Positions 7,351-15,000 of a DNA stretch of 48,694 nt are shown here, piece after piece. Numbering within the stretch: position 1 is the stretch's first letter; each line of letters begins with the position of its first letter. Source of the DNA: a virus; the IMG/VR virus record IMGVR_UViG_3300044712_000766, positions 1 to 48,694 of that record; one strand, 5' to 3'. The notes under the pieces are model-generated. The model saw only the letters and a list, made by a program, of their open reading frames with translations. It did no database searches and was not told the DNA's origin. Both the position numbers and the translations under genes were made by a program.

Positions 7351-7509
7351 ATGGCCCGCCTCGTCGTCACCGGCCTCGGTCGCCGCCTCCCGATGCCCCG
7401 CAGCTTCGCCACGTTCCAGAAGGGGGCTTATGACGTGAAGATCAGCGGGAACGCGCCGGAGCGCATCGAGATCCAGTACGTCCCCGAGCCGGTGAAGGGC
7501 AATGGCTAG
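7351..7509 (+). CDS. Small hypothetical protein
   Basis: A 52-residue basic, strand-rich protein (MARLVVTGLGRRLPMPRSF at the start). It is preceded by the late-gene element and has G+C and codon use like its neighbours. No homologue comes to mind. Confidence 0.6.
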   Translation: MARLVVTGLGRRLPMPRSFATFQKGAYDVKISGNAPERIEIQYVPEPVKGNG

Positions 7510-7534
7510 GAACCAGGCGTCGAAAACTGAAATA

Positions 7535-7642
7535 GGGCCGTGCGGGACTTGAACCCGCCTCGTTGCTGCAGTGTTTTATGCTGAAGCCAAGTGCAACCCG
7601 TTGCCGGGACTCCCTACCGCTGGTCATTACGCCCACCGGCCC
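7535..7642 (-). ncRNA. tRNA-like element with intact acceptor and T arms but oversized core
   Basis: On the minus strand the ends pair as GGGCCG with CGGCCC (extending outward to TAGGGCCG/CGGCCCTA), and a perfect T arm, GCGGG-TTCAAGT-CCCGC, sits next to the 3' acceptor strand. T8 is present. The roughly 77 bases between the acceptor 5' strand and the T arm are too long for a normal tRNA and give no convincing D arm. They hold local stems (CCCG-GCAA-CGGG, and GTTGC with GCAAC). It could be a degenerate tRNA, an intron-bearing tRNA or a tRNA-mimicking RNA. Confidence 0.4.
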
Positions 7643-7656
7643 TACCTCATTGTGCC

Positions 7657-7884
7657 ATGAGCTTGCCTGAACTGCCTGAACCGGATCTCCTTGTTGACTG
7701 TGCCCAGTCCTTCGTCCAAGGTTGGACTCGCCACAAAGTGGCGGCTTACGGCGAGGAATGCGTCAAGGCAAAAACGGGTGAGTTTCGGGCGGTGCTGCAG
7801 GAGCTGCGCTTGCGACTTCATGCGTCTGGACGTAGGCCGGAAGAGTGCTATGAGATGAGCTTGATTGATGAGGCGTTGGCTTAG
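7657..7884 (+). CDS. Small hypothetical protein
   Basis: A 75-residue helical protein (MSLPELPEPDLLVDCAQSF at the start). The ATG at 7657 is preferred to an upstream in-frame start at 7591 that would overlap the tRNA-like element. It lies just before the portal gene. Function unknown. Confidence 0.65.
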   Translation: MSLPELPEPDLLVDCAQSFVQGWTRHKVAAYGEECVKAKTGEFRAVLQELRLRLHASGRRPEECYEMSLIDEALA

Positions 7885-7895
7885 CCGCTCGACTC

Positions 7896-7908
7896 GGCAA
7901 CCTAGGCC
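7896..7908 (+). promoter_or_regulatory. Late-gene upstream element (GGCAACCTAGGCC)
   Basis: Full-length copy directly abutting the portal ATG at 7909. Confidence 0.55.
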
Positions 7909-9447
7909 ATGACGTATTCCTACGGCACCGATAAAGCACGCCTCAACGCGCATCCCAGCACTGCCCGCACCCTTGAGGTCTGGCAGCCGGGGCAAGTGTG
8001 GGAGCGGATGGCCCCACGCTGGGAGCTTCCTGAGGCTTTGGCCGCTGGCACCATCTACCTGCAGCAGCAGGGTGAGCGGTGGCTGCCCAGGGAGCCCGAG
8101 GAGCAGGATGCCTCCTATGCCGTGCGTTTGGGCAACAGCATGTGCCCGCCGTACATGCTGCGGCTGGAGAACATGCTCGCTGGCCTGCTGTGCCGTCAGG
8201 CGATCCGGCTGGAGGACGTGCCAGATGTCATTCGTGAGCACATGTTCAACGTTGACTTACAGGGCAACGACTTGGACGCTTGGCTTTACGGCACGGCAAA
8301 GAAGATGATCCGTTACGGGCATATTGGCACGTTGGTAGATATGCCACGCGATGGCGAGGATGTAGACGCTCGCCCTTACTGGATCTCCTACACGCCTAGA
8401 GACATCCTTGGTTTTCAGCCTGCGATGGCAGGTGGCAGTCAGCGTATTGTTGAGCTTCGGTTACAAGAGGAGATCATTCTTCCTTACGACCCGTCTAACG
8501 GTTCAAGCACGGCACGCTATGGCGAGGAAGCGGCAACCCAGATCCGGGTGCTGCGGCCCGGCAGCTTTGAGCTATGGCGCAGCAAGGGCGGCAGAACGCT
8601 TGATTTCAACATGGTGGACTCTGGCCCCACCACCCTGCAGCAGATCCCCTTTGCCGTTGCGTATGCCAATCGCGTGGGGCTGCTCGAGAGCGTCCCGGCG
8701 CTGGAGGAGGTGGCATGGCTGAACTTGGCGGCCTACCGGCGGACCAGCGACCTGGCGAACCAGCTCCACATCGCGGCGGTGCCCCGTCAGTTCGTGTTCG
8801 GTCTGCCGGGTGAGACCGAAAGCATCACCGTTGGCCCCAGCTTCGCCACGGCGCTGCCGGTTGATGCTCGGGTGGAGTTCTCAGAACCTGCTGGTACTAG
8901 CTACCAGTACCAGTTCCAGCATCTGGAGCTGCTCGAGAAGCAGATCAAGGAGCTGGGCCTTGCCACCGTCCATGGTGAGAAGGCCGTGGCCGAGTCGGGC
9001 CAGAGCAAGGAGATCAGCCGCAGCCAAGGCGACGGCACCCTGATGAGCATCGCCCTACAACTGCAGGACATGATCGACTCTGCCCTCCGCTTCCATGGGG
9101 AGTATCTGGGCCTGGCGCCTGACGCTGTGGGCCGGTGCATGGTCAACACCGAGTTCACTGAGGTCACGCTGGATGCCACCGTGGGCAAGTTCCTCCACGA
9201 ACTGCGGACGGCTGGCGACATCACCCAGGAGACGATGCTGATCAGCCTCGCCGCACGCAAGGCGTTCTATGACGACTTCGACGTAGACCGCGAGCTTGAG
9301 GAGACCGCGCAGCAGCAGGCGGAGATGCAGGCGCAGCGGGAGGAGGAGCTGAAAATGATGATGGAGGCGCAGGGGCAGCCTGTTGCAAATGCCAAACCGC
9401 CTGCTGCGGCTGGGCAACCTAAGGCATCTCCCCAGCCCCCTGTTTAG
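7909..9447 (+). CDS. Portal protein, DUF4055 type
   Basis: A 512-residue protein matching the DUF4055 portal family in length, order and motifs: an N-terminal helical region (LRLENMLAGLL), a GHIGTLVDMP segment with RPYW, an aromatic RPYWISYTPRDILGF core, a central QIPFAVAYANR-GLLE stretch, then a long stem helix and a C-terminal coiled coil (EETAQQQAEMQAQREEELK). The dodecameric portal forms the DNA channel and docks terminase. It starts directly after a perfect late-gene element. Confidence 0.88.
   Translation: MTYSYGTDKARLNAHPSTARTLEVWQPGQVWERMAPRWELPEALAAGTIYLQQQGERWLPREPEEQDASYAVRLGNSMCPPYMLRLENMLAGLLCRQAIRLEDVPDVIREHMFNVDLQGNDLDAWLYGTAKKMIRYGHIGTLVDMPRDGEDVDARPYWISYTPRDILGFQPAMAGGSQRIVELRLQEEIILPYDPSNGSSTARYGEEAATQIRVLRPGSFELWRSKGGRTLDFNMVDSGPTTLQQIPFAVAYANRVGLLESVPALEEVAWLNLAAYRRTSDLANQLHIAAVPRQFVFGLPGETESITVGPSFATALPVDARVEFSEPAGTSYQYQFQHLELLEKQIKELGLATVHGEKAVAESGQSKEISRSQGDGTLMSIALQLQDMIDSALRFHGEYLGLAPDAVGRCMVNTEFTEVTLDATVGKFLHELRTAGDITQETMLISLAARKAFYDDFDVDRELEETAQQQAEMQAQREEELKMMMEAQGQPVANAKPPAAAGQPKASPQPPV
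9413..9425 (+). promoter_or_regulatory. Late-gene upstream element (GGCAACCTAAGGC)
   Basis: Lies inside the portal 3' end, 24 bases before the ATG at 9450. Confidence 0.5.
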
Positions 9448-9449
9448 TC

Positions 9450-9824
9450 ATGGCTCGCAACTACAAACGCGACGCACGCGGACGCTTCTCCAGTGGAGGT
9501 GGTGGCGGTTCGTCCGGCGGTGGTGGCAGGAAAGCTGCTGGGAGTGGCGCCAAGGCTGCGGCAACCAGAGCCGCCAACAAGGCTGTTACCGACAGGATCA
9601 ACGCCACTGGGCAGACAGGGCAAGGCGGACGACTTTTTAAGAAAACCGCCGCCAAGTTCAGCGGCACCAAGGCTACTCAGCGCAGCAGGGCGCAAGACCT
9701 GGCGCGGACTGACCGGAATGATCAAGTTTCAAGGTTCGGTAGCCGCAAGGGCACCGTCACCAAGAAAGGCAAAGTCAAGCGCACCCGTGATCAAATCCTG
9801 GCTTCTATGAATCGGGGAAAGTAG
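9450..9824 (+). CDS. Basic Gly-rich protein with RDARGRF N-terminal module; zero-frame product of a -1 frameshift pair
   Basis: A 124-residue protein opening MARNYKRDARGRFSSGGGGG, then a Lys/Arg/Ala-rich region. The opening module recurs in two other proteins of this genome (13067 and 17479). The gene ends CGG GGA AAG TAG: the heptamer GGGAAAG (9815-9821) touches the stop codon and is phased as G-GGA-AAG, the lambda G/GT slippery site. A -1 shift there would extend the protein to about 301 residues. A minor head protein is the likeliest role, given its place between portal and scaffold. Confidence 0.8.
   Translation: MARNYKRDARGRFSSGGGGGSSGGGGRKAAGSGAKAAATRAANKAVTDRINATGQTGQGGRLFKKTAAKFSGTKATQRSRAQDLARTDRNDQVSRFGSRKGTVTKKGKVKRTRDQILASMNRGK
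9815..9821 (+). promoter_or_regulatory. Putative -1 ribosomal frameshift site (GGGAAAG)
   Basis: GGGAAAG is in the zero frame as G-GGA-AAG and is followed at once by TAG. Downstream sequence is strongly GC-rich with the palindrome GGTCCCGGGACC (9829-9840), which may help stall ribosomes. The -1 frame is open from 9791 to 10354 and has no ATG, GTG or TTG before 10007. Confidence 0.7.
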
Positions 9825-10354
9825 CGGCGGTCCCGGGACCTTCGGGCGCAGGCAATAGCATCCGCCCTACAGGCCGTCCGGGGCCGCGCAACAGCATCCG
9901 TCCCTATCGCCCTGCCACCGTCCAGGGCGTAGACCTTCAGATCGACCGCCAGGCAAGGGCAGGCATTGAGCGCATCAAAGGCGCTGGTGAGCGGCTGCGC
10001 GATGAGATGAGCAAGGCCAAGCCGAAGCTCAACCGGATGAAGGCCAAGCTGGAGCGTGACAATGCCCGCGCCATCATTGACCGTGGCAAGAAGGGCATTG
10101 ATGGGGAGATCGCCCGGATCGAGATCGGCACGATCGGCACCAACATGGGCCGCAAGGCCATCCAACGCCGGCTGGCCCGTGCTGCTGAGGGCATCAAGCG
10201 CGGCAGCAAGGCGGCACAGAAGGCGCAAAGCATCTACATGAACCAGCTTGCTGGGGGCTGGCCGAAGGGCTCCAGCAAGGGGAAGAACAACGTGAAGCCA
10301 GGGCCGAGGAATACGGCGCCGCCGCCGAAGCGGAAGCGGAAGAAGAAGCAGTAG
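9821..10354 (+). CDS. Frameshift extension: basic helical protein domain
   Basis: Reading -1 relative to the 9450 gene gives 177 residues from 9821. They start VAAVPGPSGAGNSIRP and contain the peptide NSIRP twice, then a helical Lys/Arg-rich region (MSKAKPKLNRMKAKLE onward) and a PPPKRKRKKKQ end. The part before the first ATG (10007) has no start codon but is coding-like, so fusion to the upstream frame is the simplest reading. Separate initiation at 10007 (115 residues) remains possible. The strongly basic nature suggests contact with DNA inside the head. Confidence 0.7.
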   Translation, partial: VAAVPGPSGAGNSIRPTGRPGPRNSIRPYRPATVQGVDLQIDRQARAGIERIKGAGERLRDEMSKAKPKLNRMKAKLERDNARAIIDRGKKGIDGEIARIEIGTIGTNMGRKAIQRRLARAAEGIKRGSKAAQKAQSIYMNQLAGGWPKGSSKGKNNVKPGPRNTAPPPKRKRKKKQ

Positions 10355-10362
10355 GGGAGCGG

Positions 10363-10368
10363 TATAAT
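10363..10368 (+). promoter_or_regulatory. TATAAT -10-like hexamer before the scaffold gene
   Basis: TATAAT stands 24 bases before the ATG at 10392, just after the preceding stop. There is no matching -35 hexamer at the usual distance. Confidence 0.35.
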
Positions 10369-10391
10369 GATGGCGTTGTAGTAACGCTGCC

Positions 10392-11090
10392 ATGCCCCCC
10401 GAAGATCAGGAACTCACGCCGCCTGCTGTGTCGGCAGAGGAGGCGCGGGCAGAGGTCGAGCGTCTGCGGGCGAAGAACAAGGAGCTGCTGGACGAGAAGG
10501 CACGGCTCAAAGAAAAGGTGCGTTCCATCCCTGAGGGGGTTGATGTTGATGAGCTGCTGCGGTTTAAGCAGGAGACCGAGCGTCAGCAGCTTGAGAGCAA
10601 GGGCGATTACGACAAGGCTCGGCAAGCTCTGCAGGAGCAGTACGACCGTGACATCAAGGCCCGTGATGCGCGGATTGCTGAGCTTGAGGCCAAGGTGCGC
10701 GACCTTGAGCTGATCACCCCTGCCGCGTCGGTTCTGGCCCAAGTGGTGCATGAGCCGCAAGACGTGTTTGCCACCGGCAGGCTGAAGCCCGAGATGATCG
10801 AGCCCGGCGATGATGGCCCGGTGGTGGTCGAGGGGCTGGCAAGGGTGCCGCTGGCTGAGTGGGCAAAGCAAAAGCTGCCGGCCTACATGCTCAAGGCACC
10901 GAAGCCGCAGGGGACTGGAGCGCCTGCAGGTGGCAGCGGAGCGGTGGCCAGTGACCTTGTGGCTGGGATGAAAAACCCGTTTACGCGGGAGCACTTCAAC
11001 CTTGGGGAACAGGAACGCCTGTTCCAGTCAAACCCTGCGCTGTATCAGCAGCTTCTGGCCGCCGCGAAAGCGGCTATGCCACGCGGGTAA
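10392..11090 (+). CDS. Scaffolding protein
   Basis: A 232-residue protein directly before the major capsid gene. Residues 18-115 are a charged coiled coil (AEVERLRAKNKELLDEK and onward), then a Gly/Pro/Ala linker, and the C-terminus has the NPFTREHFNLGEQERLFQSNP motif typical of scaffold/pre-capsid proteins of HK97-like and T7-like phages. The scaffold would guide coat assembly and leave before packaging. No protease domain is visible. Confidence 0.82.
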   Translation: MPPEDQELTPPAVSAEEARAEVERLRAKNKELLDEKARLKEKVRSIPEGVDVDELLRFKQETERQQLESKGDYDKARQALQEQYDRDIKARDARIAELEAKVRDLELITPAASVLAQVVHEPQDVFATGRLKPEMIEPGDDGPVVVEGLARVPLAEWAKQKLPAYMLKAPKPQGTGAPAGGSGAVASDLVAGMKNPFTREHFNLGEQERLFQSNPALYQQLLAAAKAAMPRG

Positions 11091-11191
11091 TCGTTGCAGA
11101 TTCCGAACAGATGTGCTAACCATTGCGTTAGCGGAGAGGCTTGTGGCCCCGCGTCGGCTTGTGGCCACCTGACCCCTTCCCCCGCAGAGGC

Positions 11192-12277
11192 ATGGCCTTT
11201 CTGTATCGGTCTGATACTCAGATCCTCAACCCGTTCAGTGAGTACATCTCTGAACAGACCACCCTTCGCTCCCGTTTCATCACCTCCGGCCTGGTCGATA
11301 CCAGCCCGGTGATCACCGAAAACATCCGCAAGGGCGACACCTTCCAGATCCCTAATTGGGCCGCCAACCTTCAGGGCGCCGTCCAGGTGCCCGCTGAGGG
11401 CGTGATGCTGGATGTCAACAAGCTGGGCAGCAACATCCAGCGCGGCGTTGTGCATCACCGGGCCAATGCTTGGGGCGCCTCCGAGCTGGCCAAGCTCGCC
11501 GTTGGCGCTGCTAACGACCCCATGGCTGCCATCGGCGCCAAGGTGGCCGACTGGGTGGCCAACAGCCAGCAGGCAGACCTCCTCGCCACCCTGCGGGGCC
11601 TCTACGGCATCCCTGGCACCTCGGTGTCCGGCTATGCCATGGCCAGCATGGTGATCGACGGTGCCGGCTCTGGCGAGACCGACTTCAGCGTGTCCCACGT
11701 CGTCCGTGGTGACCTGCGCCTCGGGGAGGATGCTGATGCCTACGGCATCCTGATCATCCACCCGGACGTTAATGCCTTCCTGAAGATCAGGGAGATGATC
11801 AACTACGTCCGCGCTGGTGAGCTTCCTGGCATCACTGCCTCCACCATCGCCGCAGGCAGCATCACTGCTTCCAACGCGGTGTTTGGTGACAGCTCCGACC
11901 AGTTTGAGACCAACGACAAGCTGGTCCCGACCTTCGCCGGCAAGCGGGTGATCGTCTCGGATGATGCCCCCCGCACTGGCTCGCCCGGTTCCTACCGCTA
12001 CATGAGCTATCTGGCTAAGCCCGGCGCCATTGGCCTCGGCTTCCAGGCTCCTGTCCGCACTGAGTCGGACCGGGACATCCTGACCAGCGGCGGTGAGGAC
12101 GTGCTCAAGGTTCAGTGGGACTGCTGTATGCACCTGCTGGGCTCCAACTATGCCGGCCCGACCGGCAGTGGCGTCCCGACCGCGACCGACCTGGCTGCTG
12201 CCGGAAGTTGGACCAAGGTGTTCAACGACAAGAACATCCCCATGGTTGGGATCGTTCACACCTGCCCCGTTTTCTGA
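11192..12277 (+). CDS. Major capsid protein
   Basis: A 361-residue protein starting MAFLYRSDTQILNPFSEYI. The order after portal and scaffold, the length, the KGDTFQIPNWAA segment, the helical ANSQQADLLATLRGLYG stretch, and the C-terminal IVHTCPVF all fit an HK97-fold coat protein. The 100-base gap before it holds an inverted repeat GCTAAC-CATTGC-GTTAGC region (11115-11131) and a TTGCAG hexamer at 11094, so the gene may have its own promoter. Confidence 0.85.
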   Translation: MAFLYRSDTQILNPFSEYISEQTTLRSRFITSGLVDTSPVITENIRKGDTFQIPNWAANLQGAVQVPAEGVMLDVNKLGSNIQRGVVHHRANAWGASELAKLAVGAANDPMAAIGAKVADWVANSQQADLLATLRGLYGIPGTSVSGYAMASMVIDGAGSGETDFSVSHVVRGDLRLGEDADAYGILIIHPDVNAFLKIREMINYVRAGELPGITASTIAAGSITASNAVFGDSSDQFETNDKLVPTFAGKRVIVSDDAPRTGSPGSYRYMSYLAKPGAIGLGFQAPVRTESDRDILTSGGEDVLKVQWDCCMHLLGSNYAGPTGSGVPTATDLAAAGSWTKVFNDKNIPMVGIVHTCPVF

Positions 12278-12288
12278 GGTAACTGACC

Positions 12289-12669
12289 ATGGCTGGAATG
12301 TTTCACCTTGAGGACGGCGCCAGTCGCCGGATGCTCAACGGGCGGGTGCTGCTGGCTGCTACCGATGCGGCCACCACGCTGACCCCTGCTCAGTCGATTA
12401 ACTCGGTCATCACGATGACCCCGACCGCTGGTCGTGCCGTTACTACCCCGGTGGCGGCCGACATCATCGCGGAGCTGTCGGAGTTCCGGGTGGGCAGCAC
12501 CTGGGAGGTCACGATTGTGAACCTCGCGGGTGCGACCCATGCGATCACCTTCACCGCTGGCGCCACTGGCGTCACGGTGGTGGGTCTGGCGACTGTGGCT
12601 GCCAACACGTCTGCGACCTTCCTGGGTCGTATGACCACGGCGACCACGATCGCGTTCTACCGGATGTGA
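12289..12669 (+). CDS. Head decoration-like protein
   Basis: A 126-residue protein almost entirely made of Thr/Ala/Val-rich strands (TWEVTIVNLAGATHAITF and similar). Directly downstream of the coat gene with an 11-base gap, a common place for capsid decoration proteins. No helix-rich or enzymatic motif is seen. The role is inferred from position and fold pattern. Confidence 0.65.
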   Translation: MAGMFHLEDGASRRMLNGRVLLAATDAATTLTPAQSINSVITMTPTAGRAVTTPVAADIIAELSEFRVGSTWEVTIVNLAGATHAITFTAGATGVTVVGLATVAANTSATFLGRMTTATTIAFYRM

Positions 12670-12671
12670 TC

Positions 12672-12824
12672 ATGGGGCTTACTGCTGCGAAGCGGTGGGC
12701 ACAGGTGCGGGCCGCTGGGGGGGAACCTCCGGCGGCTTTGCCGTCTGTGGAGCCTGCCAGAGAGGAGGGGCAACCTAAGGCACGCCGTGCCCGTAAACCA
12801 AAGGTGACCCGCGATGAAGATTGA
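12672..12824 (+). CDS. Small basic protein
   Basis: A 50-residue protein (MGLTAAKRWAQVRAAGG at the start) with a Pro/Glu middle and a very basic end (KARRARKPKVTRDED). It overlaps the next gene by 11 bases. The late-gene element GGCAACCTAAGGC lies inside its 3' half and serves the next start. Function unknown. Confidence 0.55.
   Translation: MGLTAAKRWAQVRAAGGEPPAALPSVEPAREEGQPKARRARKPKVTRDED
12769..12781 (+). promoter_or_regulatory. Late-gene upstream element (GGCAACCTAAGGC)
   Basis: Identical to the copy at 9413; 32 bases before the ATG at 12814, within the preceding small gene. Confidence 0.5.
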
Positions 12825-13062
12825 CGTTTTTGATCAGGGGTTCGAGCACATCAGCGATACGGCGGCGCACACGGGCAACTTCTGCCGGATCTATGCGCTG
12901 GCGACGGCGGTGATCTCCAGTGCCACCGTGAGAGGGCTGACGGCAGGCTCTAATGCGTTCACGAGTGTGCCGCTGCCTGCTGGTGCGTGGATTGATGGGC
13001 AGTTCAGCAGCATCACGCTGGCATCGGGCCGGGTGATCGCGTACCGGGCGGATAGGGGCTGA
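12814..13062 (+). CDS. Small beta-rich structural protein
   Basis: An 82-residue protein (MKIDVFDQGFEHISDTAAH at the start) with alternating strands and Gly turns and an end GRVIAYRADRG. It lies between decoration-like and minor capsid genes and is probably a virion component. No family is assigned. Confidence 0.65.
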   Translation: MKIDVFDQGFEHISDTAAHTGNFCRIYALATAVISSATVRGLTAGSNAFTSVPLPAGAWIDGQFSSITLASGRVIAYRADRG

Positions 13063-13066
13063 CCCG

Positions 13067-13831
13067 ATGGCACGCCGTTACACCAGGGACAATCGCGGGC
13101 GGTTCGCTAGTGCTGGAGGCGGTGGCGCCACTGCACGGGGCGGGAGGCTGCGGACGGCGAGCGGGGGGAAGCGTGCCACGCAGACGATGAAAGCCGGGAA
13201 ACGGGCTACCCCTGATGGAGCGATCCGCACAACGGACGTGAACAAGGCCAAGGTTCACAACGCCGTCAGCAAGATCGTTCAAGCCAATCAGGCCAAGGGC
13301 AATTATGACCAGAACAGGTATAGGCCTGAGGGCAAGCTGTCGCGCCTGATGGCGGCTGAAAAGCGCGTGGCGGCACGGGCTGAGCCCGTAGCTAAGCCAC
13401 AGGCGAAAGGCCTCCGCACTGTCGTGACCCCCACGGGTAAAGGGCCAGTAGCTGAAGCGGCAATTCGTGCAAAGGCTAAGGCTGCCGTCCGTCGCGCTGG
13501 TGGAGCCAAAGCGGTAGAAACGCAAAGCGGTCAAAAGCGCATCAAGCAAAGCCCCGTTATGGACACCATGAGCGCCAAAGGGCGCGGTCCAAAAACGCCG
13601 ATGCAACGCGTTGATCAGAAGATCATGCGGAACGACTACATCAGGAACAACCCCACACGCGTCACAAGCACGCAATACAGCAGGGCTGTTCGGTCGTCCC
13701 TGACCTTGCGTGATGCCAAGGCGTTTTTGTCCACGGGCAAGCCGCAGCACACCAAAGGCAGTTTCAAGAGCAATAAGGCTGCCAACGGCATCATCCGCAA
13801 CGCAAGGAAGTACCTTTCGGGTCGCAAATGA
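13067..13831 (+). CDS. Basic minor head protein with RDxRGRF N-terminal module
   Basis: A 254-residue protein opening MARRYTRDNRGRFASAGGGG, the same module as the proteins at 9450 and 17479. The rest is Lys/Arg/Ala-rich with little hydrophobic content and probably disordered or DNA-binding. It ends ARKYLSGRK and its stop overlaps the next start (13828-13831). An internal virion protein is likely from composition and position. Confidence 0.75.
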   Translation: MARRYTRDNRGRFASAGGGGATARGGRLRTASGGKRATQTMKAGKRATPDGAIRTTDVNKAKVHNAVSKIVQANQAKGNYDQNRYRPEGKLSRLMAAEKRVAARAEPVAKPQAKGLRTVVTPTGKGPVAEAAIRAKAKAAVRRAGGAKAVETQSGQKRIKQSPVMDTMSAKGRGPKTPMQRVDQKIMRNDYIRNNPTRVTSTQYSRAVRSSLTLRDAKAFLSTGKPQHTKGSFKSNKAANGIIRNARKYLSGRK

Positions 13832-13959
13832 GCAAGGCCAAGGCGGGTCTAAGCGGCACCCTGAAGCCCGTGCCCGTGGAGAAGACCACCCGCCAGGGCA
13901 ACGGGCGGCACAGTAGGCCCAGCCACGGGCGTAAGCTGTCCCGTGGGCAGGGACGATGA
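13828..13959 (+). CDS. Small basic phage protein ending in GRKLSRGQGR
   Basis: A 43-residue protein starting MSKAKAGLSGTLKPVPVEKT, coupled to the upstream gene by ATGA and ending directly before the MuF-like gene. From memory, short basic proteins with an R-GQGR end occur between head genes in other aquatic phages. Role unknown. Confidence 0.65.
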   Translation: MSKAKAGLSGTLKPVPVEKTTRQGNGRHSRPSHGRKLSRGQGR

Positions 13960-15000
13960 ATGGACCCGGTTGAGGTCTTTCTCCGCAACGCCCTGAAGCA
14001 GAAGGGCGTCGAGGACCGGGCGATACGGGCAGCATTGAAGCGCCTGCGGCCAGTGATGACGCAGATTCGCCTCCTCATCGCGGACTCCGGCGTGTTGGCA
14101 CTGAGGCCCGACCGTGAGCGTCTGATTGCTGCCGTGACCAGCAGGGCGGCGCAGATCATCCAGCAGGAGTGGGGCCAGCCGGCGCTGGAGCAGTTCCGCG
14201 AGACTCTGGGGCCGTACCTGAACGATCAGGCGCAGTTTGCCAGGGACATGGTGGAGTCGGCAGGGGGCACCCTGAACCGGCCCAATGTGGTGACGGCCAA
14301 CCCGATTGCCGCGACGCAGCAGGCGATGGTGGGCGGCAGGCCGCTGGTGGATCAGATGCTGCTGGGGATCCCGGCGCAGGCTGCCGAGCGGTTGGCGCAG
14401 TTCATCAGGATGGGCAGCGGCATCGAGCCTGGTGAGGTGCTGGCGCGGTATGACAACGCGGTGGTGCGTCGGGTGGAGAACACGATCAGCGCCACGATCA
14501 CCAGCGGGGTGCAGGCGACGGGCGACTTGTACCAGATGGCGGTGTATCAGCTAGAGGCCGACCCGGCCTGGCTGGAGGGCCGTTTGCAGTGGACCGCCAC
14601 GCTCGATTCACGCGTTTGCCCTACTTGTGTGGCCCTTGACGGCAAGGAATACAAGCTGGGCGAGCCTGGACCTTATTGGGACGGGCAAATGAAGATAGAC
14701 CCCCACCCGAATGACCGCTGTTTTCTAGTCCCTGCGAAGTGGCGCAAGGATGGGCAGGAGCGCATTGTCGAGGGGGACGACGGGGAGCGTGCCCTGAACT
14801 TCCGCCGGTCGGCCAAGGTCTGGGTGCGGGAGAACCCGGAGACGGCCCGCGAGATCTTTGGCCAGACGCTCGGCAGCAGGCTGGTGGGATCTTGGCCCGA
14901 TAACGACTGGGGGCGACGGCAACTGGAGCGGTTCGGTCCGCCTGAGGTGATTTCGTTCAACAAGGCGCTTAAGATATGGCAGTCCCCGGCGCCTGACTGA
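13960..15000 (+). CDS. MuF/SPP1 gp7-like head morphogenesis protein
   Basis: A 346-residue protein. A helical N-terminal two thirds leads into the MuF signature near residues 205-255: TATLDSRVCPTCVALDGKEY followed by P-HPNDRCF, with paired Cys and His. These minor capsid proteins bind the portal and help shape the prohead and control DNA ejection. The one-base overlap with the next ATG (TGATG at 15000) shows coupling. Confidence 0.85.
   Translation: MDPVEVFLRNALKQKGVEDRAIRAALKRLRPVMTQIRLLIADSGVLALRPDRERLIAAVTSRAAQIIQQEWGQPALEQFRETLGPYLNDQAQFARDMVESAGGTLNRPNVVTANPIAATQQAMVGGRPLVDQMLLGIPAQAAERLAQFIRMGSGIEPGEVLARYDNAVVRRVENTISATITSGVQATGDLYQMAVYQLEADPAWLEGRLQWTATLDSRVCPTCVALDGKEYKLGEPGPYWDGQMKIDPHPNDRCFLVPAKWRKDGQERIVEGDDGERALNFRRSAKVWVRENPETAREIFGQTLGSRLVGSWPDNDWGRRQLERFGPPEVISFNKALKIWQSPAPD

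Noticed and set aside
7333-7650. Standard tRNA gene with an assignable anticodon
   Set aside because: The acceptor and T arms fit, but the core is too long and no normal D or anticodon arm can be drawn, so it is listed only as tRNA-like.
7896-7908. Late-gene element as a -10 promoter box for every gene it precedes
   Set aside because: At 7896, 18637 and 27414 it touches the ATG, which would place the transcript start inside the gene; a promoter role cannot be general without other evidence.
11045-12259. A 404-codon open frame antisense to the major capsid gene
   Set aside because: Mirror of the coat protein frame; no recognisable domain and no start context, while the plus frame fits the head module.
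13013-14035. A 340-codon minus-strand open frame over the 13067 and 13828 genes
   Set aside because: Antisense to coupled plus-strand genes with an ATGA overlap and a recognised N-terminal module; its own product is Arg/Pro-biased and featureless.
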